DNA from: an uncultured Prevotellaceae bacterium
Lineage (GTDB): Bacteria > Bacteroidota > Bacteroidia > Bacteroidales > Bacteroidaceae
Reading direction: 5' to 3'
Assembly (NCBI GenBank): GCA_946415365.1
Contig: CAMKSE010000005.1
Span: forward strand, 124,001 to 188,000
DNA: 64,000 nucleotides
Within the stretch, counting starts at the first letter, position 1; the number at the start of each line of letters is the position of its first letter. Shown piece by piece: positions 41,115-51,215 of the stretch. The notes under the pieces are model-generated. The model made no database searches, was not told where the DNA came from, and was given only the letters and a program-made list of their open reading frames with translations. A program made the translations under genes and the position numbers.

Positions 41115-41567
41115 TTACCCGATGGTCATGAGGATGGTACCTTCCATCACGGTCTCGCCCTGCTTGACGGTAATGGATGTGACGGTTCCTGAGAACTCCG
41201 ACTCGATGTTGTTCTGCATCTTCATAGCCTCGAGTACGAGCACGATGTCGCCTACGTTGACCTTATCACCTACATTGACCTTCAGGTCTAAAATGGTGCC
41301 GGGCAGCGGAGCCTTCACGGGTGAGCCTGTGCCTGCGGCCATGGGCTTGTCGGCTGCGGGGGCTGCGGCAGGTGTCACAGCAGGACGGGCTACGGGCTTG
41401 GGAGCCTCGACGTGCACTTTCTTAAGTGTACTGGTTGCATTGATGGGCTGTTTCATCACGACGTCGAAACGGATGCCATTGACGTTTACCTTGGCTACGT
41501 TGCCCTCTACTTCTTCGATTTCTACGTCGTAGTCGACGCCTTGTACTTTATATTGATACTTGTTCAT
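41115..41567 (-). CDS. Biotin carrier protein of the decarboxylase
   Basis: 150 residues: an Ala/Pro-rich linker (55-80) and a biotinyl domain with EAMKM, biotin site K116. Carries CO2 from the carboxyltransferase (not in the window) to the beta subunit. Confidence 0.92.
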   Translation of the reverse strand: MNKYQYKVQGVDYDVEIEEVEGNVAKVNVNGIRFDVVMKQPINATSTLKKVHVEAPKPVARPAVTPAAAPAADKPMAAGTGSPVKAPLPGTILDLKVNVGDKVNVGDIVLVLEAMKMQNNIESEFSGTVTSITVKQGETVMEGTILMTIG

Positions 41568-41593
41568 TTTCTTTATCTACTATAAACTATAAA

Positions 41594-42616
41594 CTATTTC
41601 ATGTCGCGGGTTGTGGGGATGCGGGGAGCAGTGTGGCTTAATGGCTGCTTCGGATCGTGGAAGTGTGTCATCTGTGAGTATTCATCGCTCCAGCCTGTGT
41701 CCTTCGACTTGATGGTAATGATTCCAGACTCCACGTCGTGGACGTCATCCTGATACTGCTTCAGGGCCATTGAGATGACTGCGATATAGACTTCCTTGTC
41801 GATACCCCTGGTTTTGAGACCGTCTTGCAGGATGTTTCCTGTGGCGTGAGCTATGTCATGGGTCACCTCGACAGTCTTAGTAATGGGTTTGATGGGTTGG
41901 GTGTTGACAACCTTCTTGGCCATGTCGATATGTGCCATGATCTCTCCGAAGAGCCAGAAGAAGATGAAGAGCAGCGCCAGACAGAAGAATACAATGCCCA
42001 TTGCGAGCAGGGTGATGCCAATGCCGTGGGGATCCTCACGCTTCAAGTAGGCATCTTTCGTCTCGTCGGTCTTGATGAAATTCTCGATGCCGGGAGTGAC
42101 ATTCTCGGCCGCCTTCACGCTCCACTTGTTACCATGACGGGCATAGCTCTGGTCAGCAGCCAGCGCAGGCACGGTGACGGAGTCGATGAGGTCGACAGCA
42201 TTGCCGTTGTAAAATCCAATCCATACGGGTTCCGACATGGGAACCTTGAGTGAGAGGTGCAGCTTGCCCTGTGCGGGGTTGGAATTGCTGAAGAATACGA
42301 TGTGCTGTCGTCCGCCAATTTGGGTGCGTGGCTCACCATTGGGGATGATGCTCATGCGCTTGATGCGCTCAGGCACGCTCATCTTTGAATCGAGGACACT
42401 GCGGTCGGTCGTGAGGTACATGCCTCGGATGTTGTAGGTGGTGAATGATGTGTTCTCCAATTCTATCCACGCCTCACGTTGACCGTATTCGTCCTGGATG
42501 CTGGCGACATTGTTGGTCATCACCTCGTTGATGCGGATGTTCTTGGCTCCCTGAGCCATCACCGCCGAGGCGCTTGCCAGCAAGATGCCGCTGAGAAGAA
42601 GTCTGGTTTTGTCCAT
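41594..42616 (-). CDS. Decarboxylase gamma subunit with lamin-tail-like domain
   Basis: 340 residues: signal peptide, a lamin-tail-like domain (about 25-165; RINEVMTNNVASIQDEYG, WIELENTS), a membrane helix (about 203-225) and an OadG-like tail. The gamma subunit anchors the complex. Compared with the 80-100 residue OadG of other bacteria it is fused to an external domain. Confidence 0.8.
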   Translation of the reverse strand: MDKTRLLLSGILLASASAVMAQGAKNIRINEVMTNNVASIQDEYGQREAWIELENTSFTTYNIRGMYLTTDRSVLDSKMSVPERIKRMSIIPNGEPRTQIGGRQHIVFFSNSNPAQGKLHLSLKVPMSEPVWIGFYNGNAVDLIDSVTVPALAADQSYARHGNKWSVKAAENVTPGIENFIKTDETKDAYLKREDPHGIGITLLAMGIVFFCLALLFIFFWLFGEIMAHIDMAKKVVNTQPIKPITKTVEVTHDIAHATGNILQDGLKTRGIDKEVYIAVISMALKQYQDDVHDVESGIITIKSKDTGWSDEYSQMTHFHDPKQPLSHTAPRIPTTRDMK

Positions 42617-42699
42617 TTTTTTGTTGCTAATATTTTGTTTTTGTCGTTTTTTACTAGGGTAACTAGTTTTGACTAGTCAGACTAGCTTAACTCGTCTTC

Positions 42700-44394
42700 T
42701 TATCCGCAGAAGAATAGAATGATGATCTGTGCAGTGAAGATGCGCAGGAACATGGCTAACGGATAGACCGTGGAATAGCCTAGTGCCGGGGCCTCCTTCG
42801 AGCAGATGCTGTTAGCATAGGCCAATGCGGGAGGGTCGGTATAGGTACCGGCTATCATACCTGCAATGGTGAAATAATTGAACCTGTAGCGGATACGTGC
42901 AATGGGGCCGATTATCAGGATCGGGATGATGGTGATGAGGAAGCCTGTAAGCACGTAAAGCAGTCCGTCTCCCTCGATGACGGTCTCGAAGAATCCTGCG
43001 CCCGCTTTAATACCCACGGAAGCAAGGAAGAGCACGAGTCCTATCTCACGTAGCATCATGTTCGCCGAGGTGGTGGTATAGGTCACGAGGTGTATCTTGT
43101 AGCCGTAGCGTCCTATGAGGATGGCAATGATCAGAGGACCACCTGCCAGACCGAGTTTCACGGGTACGGGCATGCCTGGGATGGCGAAGGGGAAGGATCC
43201 GAAAATCAGTCCGAGGAAGATGCCCACGAAGATGGTGGCGATGTTTGGCGCGTTCAGACGACGTGTTGAGTTACCCATCTGGTTGGCTACACGGTCAACG
43301 GCATCCTCAGGTCCCACAACCATAATCTTATCACCTACCTGAAGGGGCAGTCCTGCAGAGGCGAAAAGATCCATGCCGTGACGGGTGAGACGGGTGACGT
43401 TCACACCATGGACACTCGAGAAGTGCATGGAGGCCAGCGTCTTACCGTTAATCTTCGGATTTGTGATGAGGATACGCTTGGATACCAGCGGCTGGTCCTG
43501 CTGCTCGAAGTCGATGTCGAGTTTCGGACCAATAAAAGCCATGATTGCCTCCTGGTCAGCCTCGGCACAGACAATGAGCATCTGATCGCCTACATGGAAG
43601 ATTGTGTCGCGGTTAGGGATGCAGAGCTCACCGGCATGAACAAGACGAGACACTACGAAGTCGCGGTTCAGGAAATCGTGTACCTGAAGCAGTGTCTTGC
43701 CCTCAAGGTACTGGTTAGTTACCTCAAGGTGCATCTTATAGGGCTTCTTGTTGGTGTTGGTCTCCTCCATGGCCTTCAGCCGCTTTTCCTCCTTCTCCAA
43801 CTTCACCTTGCATGTATACCTTATTAATATAGTAGCACCGATGATGCCGAGCACGCCGAGGGGATAGGCACAGGCATAGGCCGATGCTATCTGCGGGGCA
43901 CCGCCATGGGGAAACACGTTGTTGAGTGCTTCGTTGGCAGCACCAAGTCCGGGGGTGTTGGTGACAGCTCCGTAGAGAGTACCCACCATCATAGGAAGGT
44001 TGGAGGGGTTGCTCGTATCGAAGAAGATATAGTAGCATGCGAACATCACGAGAATGTTCAGCAATATGCCCGTGGCCGCCAGACTGTTAAGCTTGATACC
44101 TGTGGTGCCGAAACTCTCAAAGAAACCGGGCCCCACCTGCAGACCAATCATAAACACAAAGAGGATAAGTCCGAAGTCCTGCACGAAAGTCAGGATGCTG
44201 ATGGGGGCGGTGAAGCCGATGTGTCCTGCCAAGATGCCGACAAAGAGCACAAAGGTGACACCGAGAGAGATGCCGAAGACCTTGATTTTTCCAAGATAAA
44301 CGCCGATGGCAATGACAATTGCATAGAGCAATACAATATGAGCCACGGAGTCAGTGGTCATAAACAGTTCTTTCAGCCATTGAAAAGATTCCAT
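42700..44394 (-). CDS. AspT/YidE-type antiporter
   Basis: 564 residues: two sets of membrane helices (about 15-200 and 385-564) around two TrkA-C (RCK) domains (about 205-290 and 295-372), the usual AspT architecture. Family members exchange amino or dicarboxylic acids. Between the decarboxylase and mutase genes it may move a carboxylate, but that is a guess from context. Confidence 0.88.
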   Translation of the reverse strand: MESFQWLKELFMTTDSVAHIVLLYAIVIAIGVYLGKIKVFGISLGVTFVLFVGILAGHIGFTAPISILTFVQDFGLILFVFMIGLQVGPGFFESFGTTGIKLNSLAATGILLNILVMFACYYIFFDTSNPSNLPMMVGTLYGAVTNTPGLGAANEALNNVFPHGGAPQIASAYACAYPLGVLGIIGATILIRYTCKVKLEKEEKRLKAMEETNTNKKPYKMHLEVTNQYLEGKTLLQVHDFLNRDFVVSRLVHAGELCIPNRDTIFHVGDQMLIVCAEADQEAIMAFIGPKLDIDFEQQDQPLVSKRILITNPKINGKTLASMHFSSVHGVNVTRLTRHGMDLFASAGLPLQVGDKIMVVGPEDAVDRVANQMGNSTRRLNAPNIATIFVGIFLGLIFGSFPFAIPGMPVPVKLGLAGGPLIIAILIGRYGYKIHLVTYTTTSANMMLREIGLVLFLASVGIKAGAGFFETVIEGDGLLYVLTGFLITIIPILIIGPIARIRYRFNYFTIAGMIAGTYTDPPALAYANSICSKEAPALGYSTVYPLAMFLRIFTAQIIILFFCG

Positions 44395-44426
44395 ACTTAA
44401 ATACTATATCAATCTTTTAAATCTGA

Positions 44427-44490
44427 TGCGTACGAGAATAGTGCAGACTGTACTCGTAACGCGTTTTTCTTAAAATTCGCTGCAAAGGTA
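44427..44490 (-). promoter_or_regulatory. Promoter and leader hairpin of the antiporter gene
   Basis: -7 box TACCTTTG at 44,483-44,490; leader of about 85 nt with a stem GCGT-ACGAG/CTCGT-AACGC (one bulge). Role unknown. Confidence 0.5.
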
Positions 44491-44595
44491 CTCAAAAATT
44501 GCTCATTACAAGCAAATTTGTGCATTTTCTTTTGGATAAAAACCGTTTTTTTATTTCTTTCACAGTTCATTTGGCTCATTTGAATAAATTTTGTG

Positions 44596-44603
44596 TATCT
44601 TTG
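44596..44603 (+). promoter_or_regulatory. Promoter -7 box of mutA
   Basis: TATCTTTG, 54 bp before the mutA start. No cobalamin-riboswitch-like fold is seen in the leader. Confidence 0.6.
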
Positions 44604-44657
44604 TCGGCTGTTAAGTGTAAACTAAGAACAACTTTTATATTAATTAACGTATAATCT

Positions 44658-46511
44658 ATGGCAAACAAAGAGAAACTCTTTACTGAGTTTACTGCGCCGA
44701 CAACCCAGGAATGGCTTGACAAAATTCAGGTTGACCTCAAGGGTGCCGACTTTCAGAAACGCTTGGTATGGAGAACAAATGAAGGTTTTAATGTGCAGCC
44801 CTTCTATCGTCGGGAAGACCTGGCTAATCTGAAAACCCCCGACGCTCTTCCCGGAGAGTTCCCGTTCGTGCGTGGTAACAAGAAGGACTCGAATGTGTGG
44901 TATGTCCGCCAGAATATCGTGGTGGATGATCCGAAGACGGCGAATGCCAAGGCGCTCGACATCCTGAACAAGGGTATCGACTCGCTGGGCTTCAAACTGC
45001 CCGGTAAGATGGTGAGCAAGGAGACGGTAGAGGCCCTGCTCGACGGTATCTACTGTGACTGTATCGAGATTAACTTCGCTACTTGTCCTCGTCATTCCGT
45101 AGAGCTGGCAGAGATCCTTGTGGCTTATTTCGAAAAGAAGGGCTACGACAAGGCGAAGGTGGTTGGCTCTATTGAGTTTGACCCGATGGCGAAGATGGTC
45201 ATGAAGGGCAAGGATGTGACGCCGGTGCTGGAGAATGGGCCGAAGCTCGTCGAGACCCTGAAGGAGTATCCTCACTTCCGTTGTATCGCTGTCAGCAGTG
45301 ATGCGCTGAACAATGCCGGTGCCTATATTGCTCAGGAACTGGGCTATGCGCTGGCCTGGGGTAATGAGTATCTGCAGCAGTTGACGGATGCCGGCGTGGA
45401 TGTGGATTTGGCTGCGAAGAGCATCAAGTTCAACATGGGCGTCAGTGAGAATTACTTCATGGAGATTGCGAAGTTCAGGGCTGCAAGGCTGCTGTGGGCG
45501 CAGATCGTGAAGCAGTATGAGCCGAAGAACGATGACAGTTGTCAGATGTGCGTCAATGCGACGACTTCTACCTACAATCAGACACTGTTCGATTCATACG
45601 TGAATCTGCTCCGTTCGCAGACCGAGGCCATGAGTGCTGCCCTGGGTAGTGTGCACTCGATGGTGGTCACCCCGTTTGATGCCCCATACGAGGAGGCAAC
45701 TGATTTCTCAGAGCGTATCGCCCGCAACCAGCAGCTGATCATCAAGGAGGAGAGTCATTTCGACCGTATCGTTGATCCGGGTGCAGGTTCCTATTATATT
45801 GAGCACCTGACGGATGCGCTGGCCACTGAGGCCTGGAAGATCTTCCTGAAGGTGGAAGAGGAGGGTGGCTTCCTCGCTGCCGTGAAGGCTGGAACCATCC
45901 AGGATGATATCAATGCGACGAATGTGAAGCGTCATGGTGATGCTGCCAAGCGCAAGGAGTTCCTGCTGGGTACGAACCAGTTCCCGAACTTCACGGAGAA
46001 GAGCGAAGGTAAAAGAGCTCAGGCTTGTGGCTGCTGCTGCGGACATGCCGATGAAGAGGAGCATCCCTTCAAGGCAATCAATAGTACACGCCTCGCAGCC
46101 GATTTCGAAGATCTCCGCATCCATACTGAGGAAAAGAAAGTGCCGACGGCCTTTATGCTGACCATCGGTAATCTGGCCATGCGTCAGGCCCGTGCACAGT
46201 TCTCGTGCAACTTCCTGGCTTGCGCTGGCTATAAGGTGATTGACAACCTCGGCTTCAAGACCGTTGAGGAGGGTGTTGATGCCGCTTTGGAGGCTAAGGC
46301 CGATATCGTGGTCATCTGCTCTTCGGATGATGAGTATGCAGAGTACGCCATCCCTGCATTTAAGTACTTGAATGGTCGTGCCATGTTTGTTGTGGCTGGC
46401 GCTCCTGCTTGTATGGAGGACTTGAAGGCTGCCGGCATCGAGAACTTCGTTCATGTGAAGTGCAACGTGCTTGAGACTTTGAAGGAATATAATCAGAAAC
46501 TTGGTATTTAA
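44658..46511 (+). CDS. mutA: Methylmalonyl-CoA mutase small subunit
   Basis: 617 residues. Paralogue of the large subunit, with a TIM barrel and a cobalamin-like domain lacking the cobalamin DxHxxG, as expected for the small subunit. Odd: CGCCCGH near 455-461, a four-Cys cluster in the linker. Pairs with MutB to convert succinyl-CoA and methylmalonyl-CoA. Confidence 0.93.
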   Translation: MANKEKLFTEFTAPTTQEWLDKIQVDLKGADFQKRLVWRTNEGFNVQPFYRREDLANLKTPDALPGEFPFVRGNKKDSNVWYVRQNIVVDDPKTANAKALDILNKGIDSLGFKLPGKMVSKETVEALLDGIYCDCIEINFATCPRHSVELAEILVAYFEKKGYDKAKVVGSIEFDPMAKMVMKGKDVTPVLENGPKLVETLKEYPHFRCIAVSSDALNNAGAYIAQELGYALAWGNEYLQQLTDAGVDVDLAAKSIKFNMGVSENYFMEIAKFRAARLLWAQIVKQYEPKNDDSCQMCVNATTSTYNQTLFDSYVNLLRSQTEAMSAALGSVHSMVVTPFDAPYEEATDFSERIARNQQLIIKEESHFDRIVDPGAGSYYIEHLTDALATEAWKIFLKVEEEGGFLAAVKAGTIQDDINATNVKRHGDAAKRKEFLLGTNQFPNFTEKSEGKRAQACGCCCGHADEEEHPFKAINSTRLAADFEDLRIHTEEKKVPTAFMLTIGNLAMRQARAQFSCNFLACAGYKVIDNLGFKTVEEGVDAALEAKADIVVICSSDDEYAEYAIPAFKYLNGRAMFVVAGAPACMEDLKAAGIENFVHVKCNVLETLKEYNQKLGI

Positions 46512-46530
46512 AGAATAGGAGACTTGAATT

Positions 46531-48696
46531 ATGCGTAAACAGTTTAAAGATATTGATATCTATGCAGGCATCAAGGCTCAGGACGGTGCCAAGTGGATTA
46601 AAGACAATAATATTGAGGCCAACTGGAAGACCCCAGAGCATATTGAGGTGCGTCCTGTCTATACGAAAGAAGACCTCGAAGGTATGGAACACCTCGACTT
46701 CACTGCAGGTATTCCACCTTATCTGCGTGGTCCGTATTCAATGATGTACCCCTTCCGTCCGTGGACTATCCGTCAGTATGCCGGATTCTCTACTGCTGAG
46801 GAGTCAAATGCTTTCTATCGCCGTAATCTGGCATCTGGTCAGAAGGGTCTTTCGGTGGCCTTCGACCTGCCTACACACCGTGGTTACGACCCCGATAACC
46901 CTCGCGTGGTTGGCGATGTGGGTAAGGCTGGCGTATCTATCTGTAACGAGGAGAACATGAAGGTGCTTTTCTCTGGTATCCCCTTGAACAAGATGTCTGT
47001 TTCTATGACCATGAACGGTGCCGTACTGCCTATCCTGGCATTCTACATCGTAGCAGGTTTGGAACAGGGTGCTCAGTTGGAGGAGATGGCCGGAACCATC
47101 CAGAACGATATTCTGAAAGAGTTCATGGTGCGTAATACCTATATCTATCCGCCTGCATTCTCGATGAAGATCATCGCCGATATCTTCGAGTATACCTCGC
47201 AGAAGATGCCTAAGTTCAACAGTATCTCTATCTCAGGCTATCACATGCAGGAGGCTGGTGCTACGGCTGACATCGAGTTGGCATATACCCTCGCCGATGG
47301 TATGGACTATCTGCGTACCGGTGTGAATGCAGGTATCGATGTGGATGCTTTTGCTCCTCGACTCAGTTTCTTCTGGGCTATCGGTATGAACCACTTCATG
47401 GAGATTGCCAAGATGCGCGCAGGCCGTCTGTTGTGGGCTAAGATTGTGAAGAGCTTTGGCGCTAAGAACCCGAAATCTCTCGCTCTTCGTACTCACTCTC
47501 AGACCTCTGGTTGGTCGCTCACAGAGCAGGATCCGTTTAATAATGTAGGTCGTACTTGTATTGAGGCTATGGCTGCAGTTCTGGGTCACACCCAGAGTCT
47601 GCACACCAATGCTCTCGACGAGGCTATCGCCCTGCCTACCGATTTCTCGGCCCGTATCGCTCGTAACACGCAGATTTATATCCAGAACGAGACCAAGGTT
47701 TGCAAGCAGATTGACCCGTGGGCTGGCTCTTACTATGTTGAGACCCTGACTAACGAGCTGGTTCACAAGGCTTGGGAGCACATTCAGGAGATCGAGAAAC
47801 TAGGTGGTATGGCCAAGGCCATCGAGACCGGTCTGCCCAAGATGCGTATCGAGGAGGCAGCTGCCCGTACACAGGCTCGTATCGACTCTGGTACACAGAC
47901 GATTGTCGGTATCAACAAATATCGTCTGGAGCACGAGGATCCCATCGACATCCTCGAGGTGGACAATACCGCTGTGCGCAAGCAGCAGGAGGAGAGTCTG
48001 AAGGAGGTTCGTAGCAAGCGCGACGAGGCTGCCTGCCAGGCTGCCCTGAAGGCGATTACCGACTGCGTGCGCGATTTCAAGGAAGGCCGTAAGAGTGAGA
48101 ACAACCTGCTCGACCTTGCTGTGAAGGCTGCTCAGTTGCGTTGTACGTTAGGAGAGATTTCAGATGCCTGCGAGGAGATCGTAGGCCGTTATAAGGCAGT
48201 AATCAGAACAATTTCAGGCGTGTATAGTTCAGAATCAAAGAATGACAAAGACTTCGAGGAGGCCAAGCGTCTTACCGATGAATTTGCCAAGAAGGAAGGT
48301 CGTCGTCCCCGTATCTTCGTTGCCAAGATGGGTCAGGACGGTCACGACCGCGGTGCAAAGGTGGTGGCAACAGGTTATGCCGACTGTGGCTTCGACGTGG
48401 ATATGGGACCGCTGTTCCAGACGCCCGAGGAGGCTGCCCGTCAGGCTGTCGAGAACGATGTGCACATCGTTGGCGCCTCGTCGTTGGCAGCAGGTCATAA
48501 GACGCTCATCCCGCAGCTCATCGAGGAGTTGAAGAAACTGGGTCGCGAAGACATCATGGTGACTGCCGGTGGTGTCATCCCCGCACAGGACTACGACTTC
48601 CTCTACAAGGCCGGCGTTGCTTGCATCTTCGGACCAGGCACCCCGATTCCTTATTCGGCCATCCAGATGATGAAGATTCTGCTCGGTAAGGAGTAA
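46531..48696 (+). CDS. mutB: Methylmalonyl-CoA mutase large subunit
   Basis: 721 residues. Substrate barrel with the CoA-site [14 protein letters not shown] region, and a C-terminal B12 domain with DGHDRG (about 601-606; the His binds cobalt). 19 bp after mutA; a strong terminator follows at 48,703-48,734. Confidence 0.95.
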   Translation: MRKQFKDIDIYAGIKAQDGAKWIKDNNIEANWKTPEHIEVRPVYTKEDLEGMEHLDFTAGIPPYLRGPYSMMYPFRPWTIRQYAGFSTAEESNAFYRRNLASGQKGLSVAFDLPTHRGYDPDNPRVVGDVGKAGVSICNEENMKVLFSGIPLNKMSVSMTMNGAVLPILAFYIVAGLEQGAQLEEMAGTIQNDILKEFMVRNTYIYPPAFSMKIIADIFEYTSQKMPKFNSISISGYHMQEAGATADIELAYTLADGMDYLRTGVNAGIDVDAFAPRLSFFWAIGMNHFMEIAKMRAGRLLWAKIVKSFGAKNPKSLALRTHSQTSGWSLTEQDPFNNVGRTCIEAMAAVLGHTQSLHTNALDEAIALPTDFSARIARNTQIYIQNETKVCKQIDPWAGSYYVETLTNELVHKAWEHIQEIEKLGGMAKAIETGLPKMRIEEAAARTQARIDSGTQTIVGINKYRLEHEDPIDILEVDNTAVRKQQEESLKEVRSKRDEAACQAALKAITDCVRDFKEGRKSENNLLDLAVKAAQLRCTLGEISDACEEIVGRYKAVIRTISGVYSSESKNDKDFEEAKRLTDEFAKKEGRRPRIFVAKMGQDGHDRGAKVVATGYADCGFDVDMGPLFQTPEEAARQAVENDVHIVGASSLAAGHKTLIPQLIEELKKLGREDIMVTAGGVIPAQDYDFLYKAGVACIFGPGTPIPYSAIQMMKILLGKE

Positions 48697-48702
48697 TAGT
48701 CA

Positions 48703-48734
48703 ATGATTATCCGCAGTTCGCTGCGGATAATCAT
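48703..48734 (+). terminator. mutAB terminator
   Basis: 14-bp perfect stem ATGATTATCCGCAG with TTCG loop, followed by TTAATT. Confidence 0.8.
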
Positions 48735-48760
48735 TTAATTATCAATTTCAATTATCATTT

Positions 48761-49672
48761 ATGAATAGAGGGTACTATATTTATCGCATTCATTCCAAGG
48801 TGGATGCTATGTCAAAGTTCATCGACCTGGAAAAGCTGATAAAGGGTGAGAATAATTCTTTGGCCCAGATACGCAATTATTTCAGGGTCAGTCATTGGGC
48901 CTACAAGCTCTTCCATTCACAGGACGGTTTCATGCACTTCAGAATCTCCAAGAGTGGAGTCTTTACCGATGAAGACATCTATCATCAGCCCGATGCCATT
49001 GCCGACTATATCAAAGCTGGCGACACGGTGCTGGAGTTAGGGTGCGGACAAGGAGCCAATCTGTTGTATCTCGCACATGGTTTCCCTGAGTCACGTTTCG
49101 TGGGCGTCGACCTGATTCCTCTCAAGAAGGACCAGATGCCGCAGAATGTGACGATTTACGAACAAGACTATAGTAGTATCCCGCAATTGGCTGATAATTC
49201 CGTCGATGTCTGTTATGCCGTTGAGACCATTGTCCACAACACCGACAAGGAGAAGATTTACCGGGAGGTCCATCGTGTCCTGAAACCTGGTGGTGTGATG
49301 ATTATCTACGATTATGCCCTTGCTGACAGTTATAATACCTACGATCCGAAAATCCAGATGGCTATCACCCTGACGGCTAAGGGAGGATCGGCAGCCTTAT
49401 TCGAGTCGTTGGACGAACTGAACACCCATTACACCAACTGCGGATTTGAGATTGAGAAGATTACGGATTACACGCAGGAAACCCTGCCAGACCTGAAACA
49501 CTTGCAGCGTAGTGCAAACTGGACGATGAGCCGTCCTTGGCTGTGGAAACTTCAATACGTTTTGATGCCACAGCAGTTTGTCACTAACCACATCCTTGGC
49601 TGGTTGGGTTATGATGCTGGAAAGGCCGGCATCGGCTATTATATAGAGTGGATACTTAGAAAGCCGAAATGA
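48761..49672 (+). CDS. SAM-dependent methyltransferase
   Basis: 303 residues. Motif I VLELGCGQGANLLYL (about 88-102), then VGVDL and DVCYAVETIVHN as motifs II and III, in the form of sterol or small-molecule C-methyltransferases. An ATG at 48,809 (MSKFIDLEK) is an alternative start. Its stop overlaps the next start (ATGA), so it works with that FAD enzyme; substrate unknown. Confidence 0.85.
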   Translation: MNRGYYIYRIHSKVDAMSKFIDLEKLIKGENNSLAQIRNYFRVSHWAYKLFHSQDGFMHFRISKSGVFTDEDIYHQPDAIADYIKAGDTVLELGCGQGANLLYLAHGFPESRFVGVDLIPLKKDQMPQNVTIYEQDYSSIPQLADNSVDVCYAVETIVHNTDKEKIYREVHRVLKPGGVMIIYDYALADSYNTYDPKIQMAITLTAKGGSAALFESLDELNTHYTNCGFEIEKITDYTQETLPDLKHLQRSANWTMSRPWLWKLQYVLMPQQFVTNHILGWLGYDAGKAGIGYYIEWILRKPK

Positions 49673-50697
49673 AGAAAACTGATGTATTGATAGTTGGAGC
49701 CGGACCTGCTGGCTCTGTTTGTGGCTATTTGTTGAAGAAGGCAGGTATGGACTGCATCGTTATTGATCATGCTACTTTTCCCCGCGACAAGATATGTGGT
49801 GGTGGTCTTACGTCGAAATGCTTTCATCTTCTGGAACGTTTAATGCCAGACTTTACGTATGACTTTAATCCCGTAAGTCATATACGAATCGACGTCGACG
49901 GGAAGGCTCATTGTGAGTTTGACATAAAAGAGCCGATCCGGATAGTACAACGGAAGGTGTTTGACCATCAATTATTACAGCATTTTATTCAGGCGGGTGG
50001 CAACTTCTGTAAGGGTGCCTTGATGAGCTTTGAGCAGCAAGACAACATGGTGATTGCCACACTGAAGTCGGGCGAGCAGATTGCCTGTAAGTGGCTTGTG
50101 GGTGCAGATGGTAGTAATAGCCGTGTGCGCCGTTGCCTCAATCCTGATGATTCCGGGATTAAGATTCTGCCATTGGAGCAGTATGTAGACAAGAAGCCTG
50201 GTAACGCCATCGAAGTAGCTATATCGTCATCGTATGATGTCGGTGGCTATTTCTATCGTTTCCCCAATGATGCCAACGATGTGGTTGGTTTTGGTGATTA
50301 CAGCACTACGTTCGAGAAGTTCCGGAATATTCTCCGTGAACGGAGTATCCCTGAGGAGCGTTTCCGTGGAGCATATATCTATCTTTCAAACGATTATCCT
50401 CTGAAGGATAATGTGATTCTGATTGGTGATGCTGGAGGGTTTGCTAACCGTACCACCTGTGAGGGGCTCTATGATGCCTTCCTCACGGCACGTAATGCCT
50501 CAACGGCAATCATCGAGAATCGGTCGTTCAGAGAGGTAAACGCCCATGTCTTCCAAAAGATGAAAAAGCAAATGCGAGTGAATAGGATACTATTCTCAAA
50601 GCCCGCAATTCTGATATTGCGGTGGATGTGTAGATATCCGGCGTTAATAAGATGGTTGCTCGACACAAAGATGCAGCGTGAGTCGTGGATAAAATAG
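49669..50697 (+). CDS. FAD-dependent oxidoreductase, geranylgeranyl-reductase family
   Basis: 342 residues. VGAGPAGSVCGYLL (7-20) is the FAD-binding loop; GDAGGFANRTTCEGLYDA is the second FAD motif. The family reduces isoprenoid or unsaturated lipid chains. Translated with the methyltransferase, so both probably modify the same lipid or pigment. Confidence 0.85.
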   Translation: MKKTDVLIVGAGPAGSVCGYLLKKAGMDCIVIDHATFPRDKICGGGLTSKCFHLLERLMPDFTYDFNPVSHIRIDVDGKAHCEFDIKEPIRIVQRKVFDHQLLQHFIQAGGNFCKGALMSFEQQDNMVIATLKSGEQIACKWLVGADGSNSRVRRCLNPDDSGIKILPLEQYVDKKPGNAIEVAISSSYDVGGYFYRFPNDANDVVGFGDYSTTFEKFRNILRERSIPEERFRGAYIYLSNDYPLKDNVILIGDAGGFANRTTCEGLYDAFLTARNASTAIIENRSFREVNAHVFQKMKKQMRVNRILFSKPAILILRWMCRYPALIRWLLDTKMQRESWIK

Positions 50698-50750
50698 AAA
50701 GATGAAACATGACATGAAATGGTCTTTCGATCGTACACTCAGACCTAAAC

Positions 50751-50787
50751 AAAACAACCCCGCCTGAAACTTAGACGGGGTTGTTTT
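50751..50787. terminator. Bidirectional terminator
   Basis: AAAACAACCCCG/CGGGGTTGTTTT between convergent genes. Confidence 0.8.
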
Positions 50788-50802
50788 ATGAGGGGCGTAT
50801 CA

Positions 50803-51042
50803 TTAGAGCGTGTCGCGCTCGTCAATCTTATAGGCCTTGTTGTCCTCCTTCATGTAGATCTGCAGGTCGCTGAAGTAGCCGGTCTCCTGAATCTTCTGGA
50901 GGCTTATCTGGGCGTCCTCCTCCAGCAGATACTCCTTGGCACTGGCCAGGTGGTTGGTAAACTCGAGCTTCTTCTTCTCAGTGTCCAGTACTGAAATCCA
51001 CTCATCCTTCAAACGGTCTCCAATAACAAATTTCTTACTCAT
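50803..51042 (-). CDS. Small hypothetical protein
   Basis: 79 residues, charged, helical. Promoter box TAACTTTG at 51,105-51,112. No family recognised. Confidence 0.65.
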   Translation of the reverse strand: MSKKFVIGDRLKDEWISVLDTEKKKLEFTNHLASAKEYLLEEDAQISLQKIQETGYFSDLQIYMKEDNKAYKIDERDTL

Positions 51043-51104
51043 AGCTGTTACTTTTTTAATGTTTTGTATCTATTATTTTTCCTTTTTGTTTCCTTTTGAT
51101 GGTG

Positions 51105-51112
51105 CAAAGTTA
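51105..51112 (-). promoter_or_regulatory. Promoter -7 box of the 79-residue gene
   Basis: TAACTTTG on the minus strand, 62 bp before the start. Confidence 0.5.
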
Positions 51113-51171
51113 CGAACTTATCCCATACATTGTATCGCTATGACTTGAAAATCTCATGAAAACGTTTGAGT

Positions 51172-51210
51172 AAAAAGAAAGAGGATAGGTTGGAGCCTAT
51201 CCTCTTTCTT
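51172..51210 (-). terminator. Terminator of the GH3 gene
   Basis: 15-bp perfect stem (AAGAAAGAGGATAGG) followed on the minus strand by TTTTTAC. Confidence 0.85.
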
Positions 51211-51215
51211 ATGTG

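Noticed and set aside
42648..42690. ACTAG-rich repeat upstream of the gamma-subunit gene
   Set aside because: Four short ACTAG copies within 40 bp at irregular spacing; could be chance and no stable stem results.
44395..44657. Cobalamin riboswitch upstream of mutA
   Set aside because: The leader after the promoter is only about 50 nt and lacks the B12-box sequence and stems.
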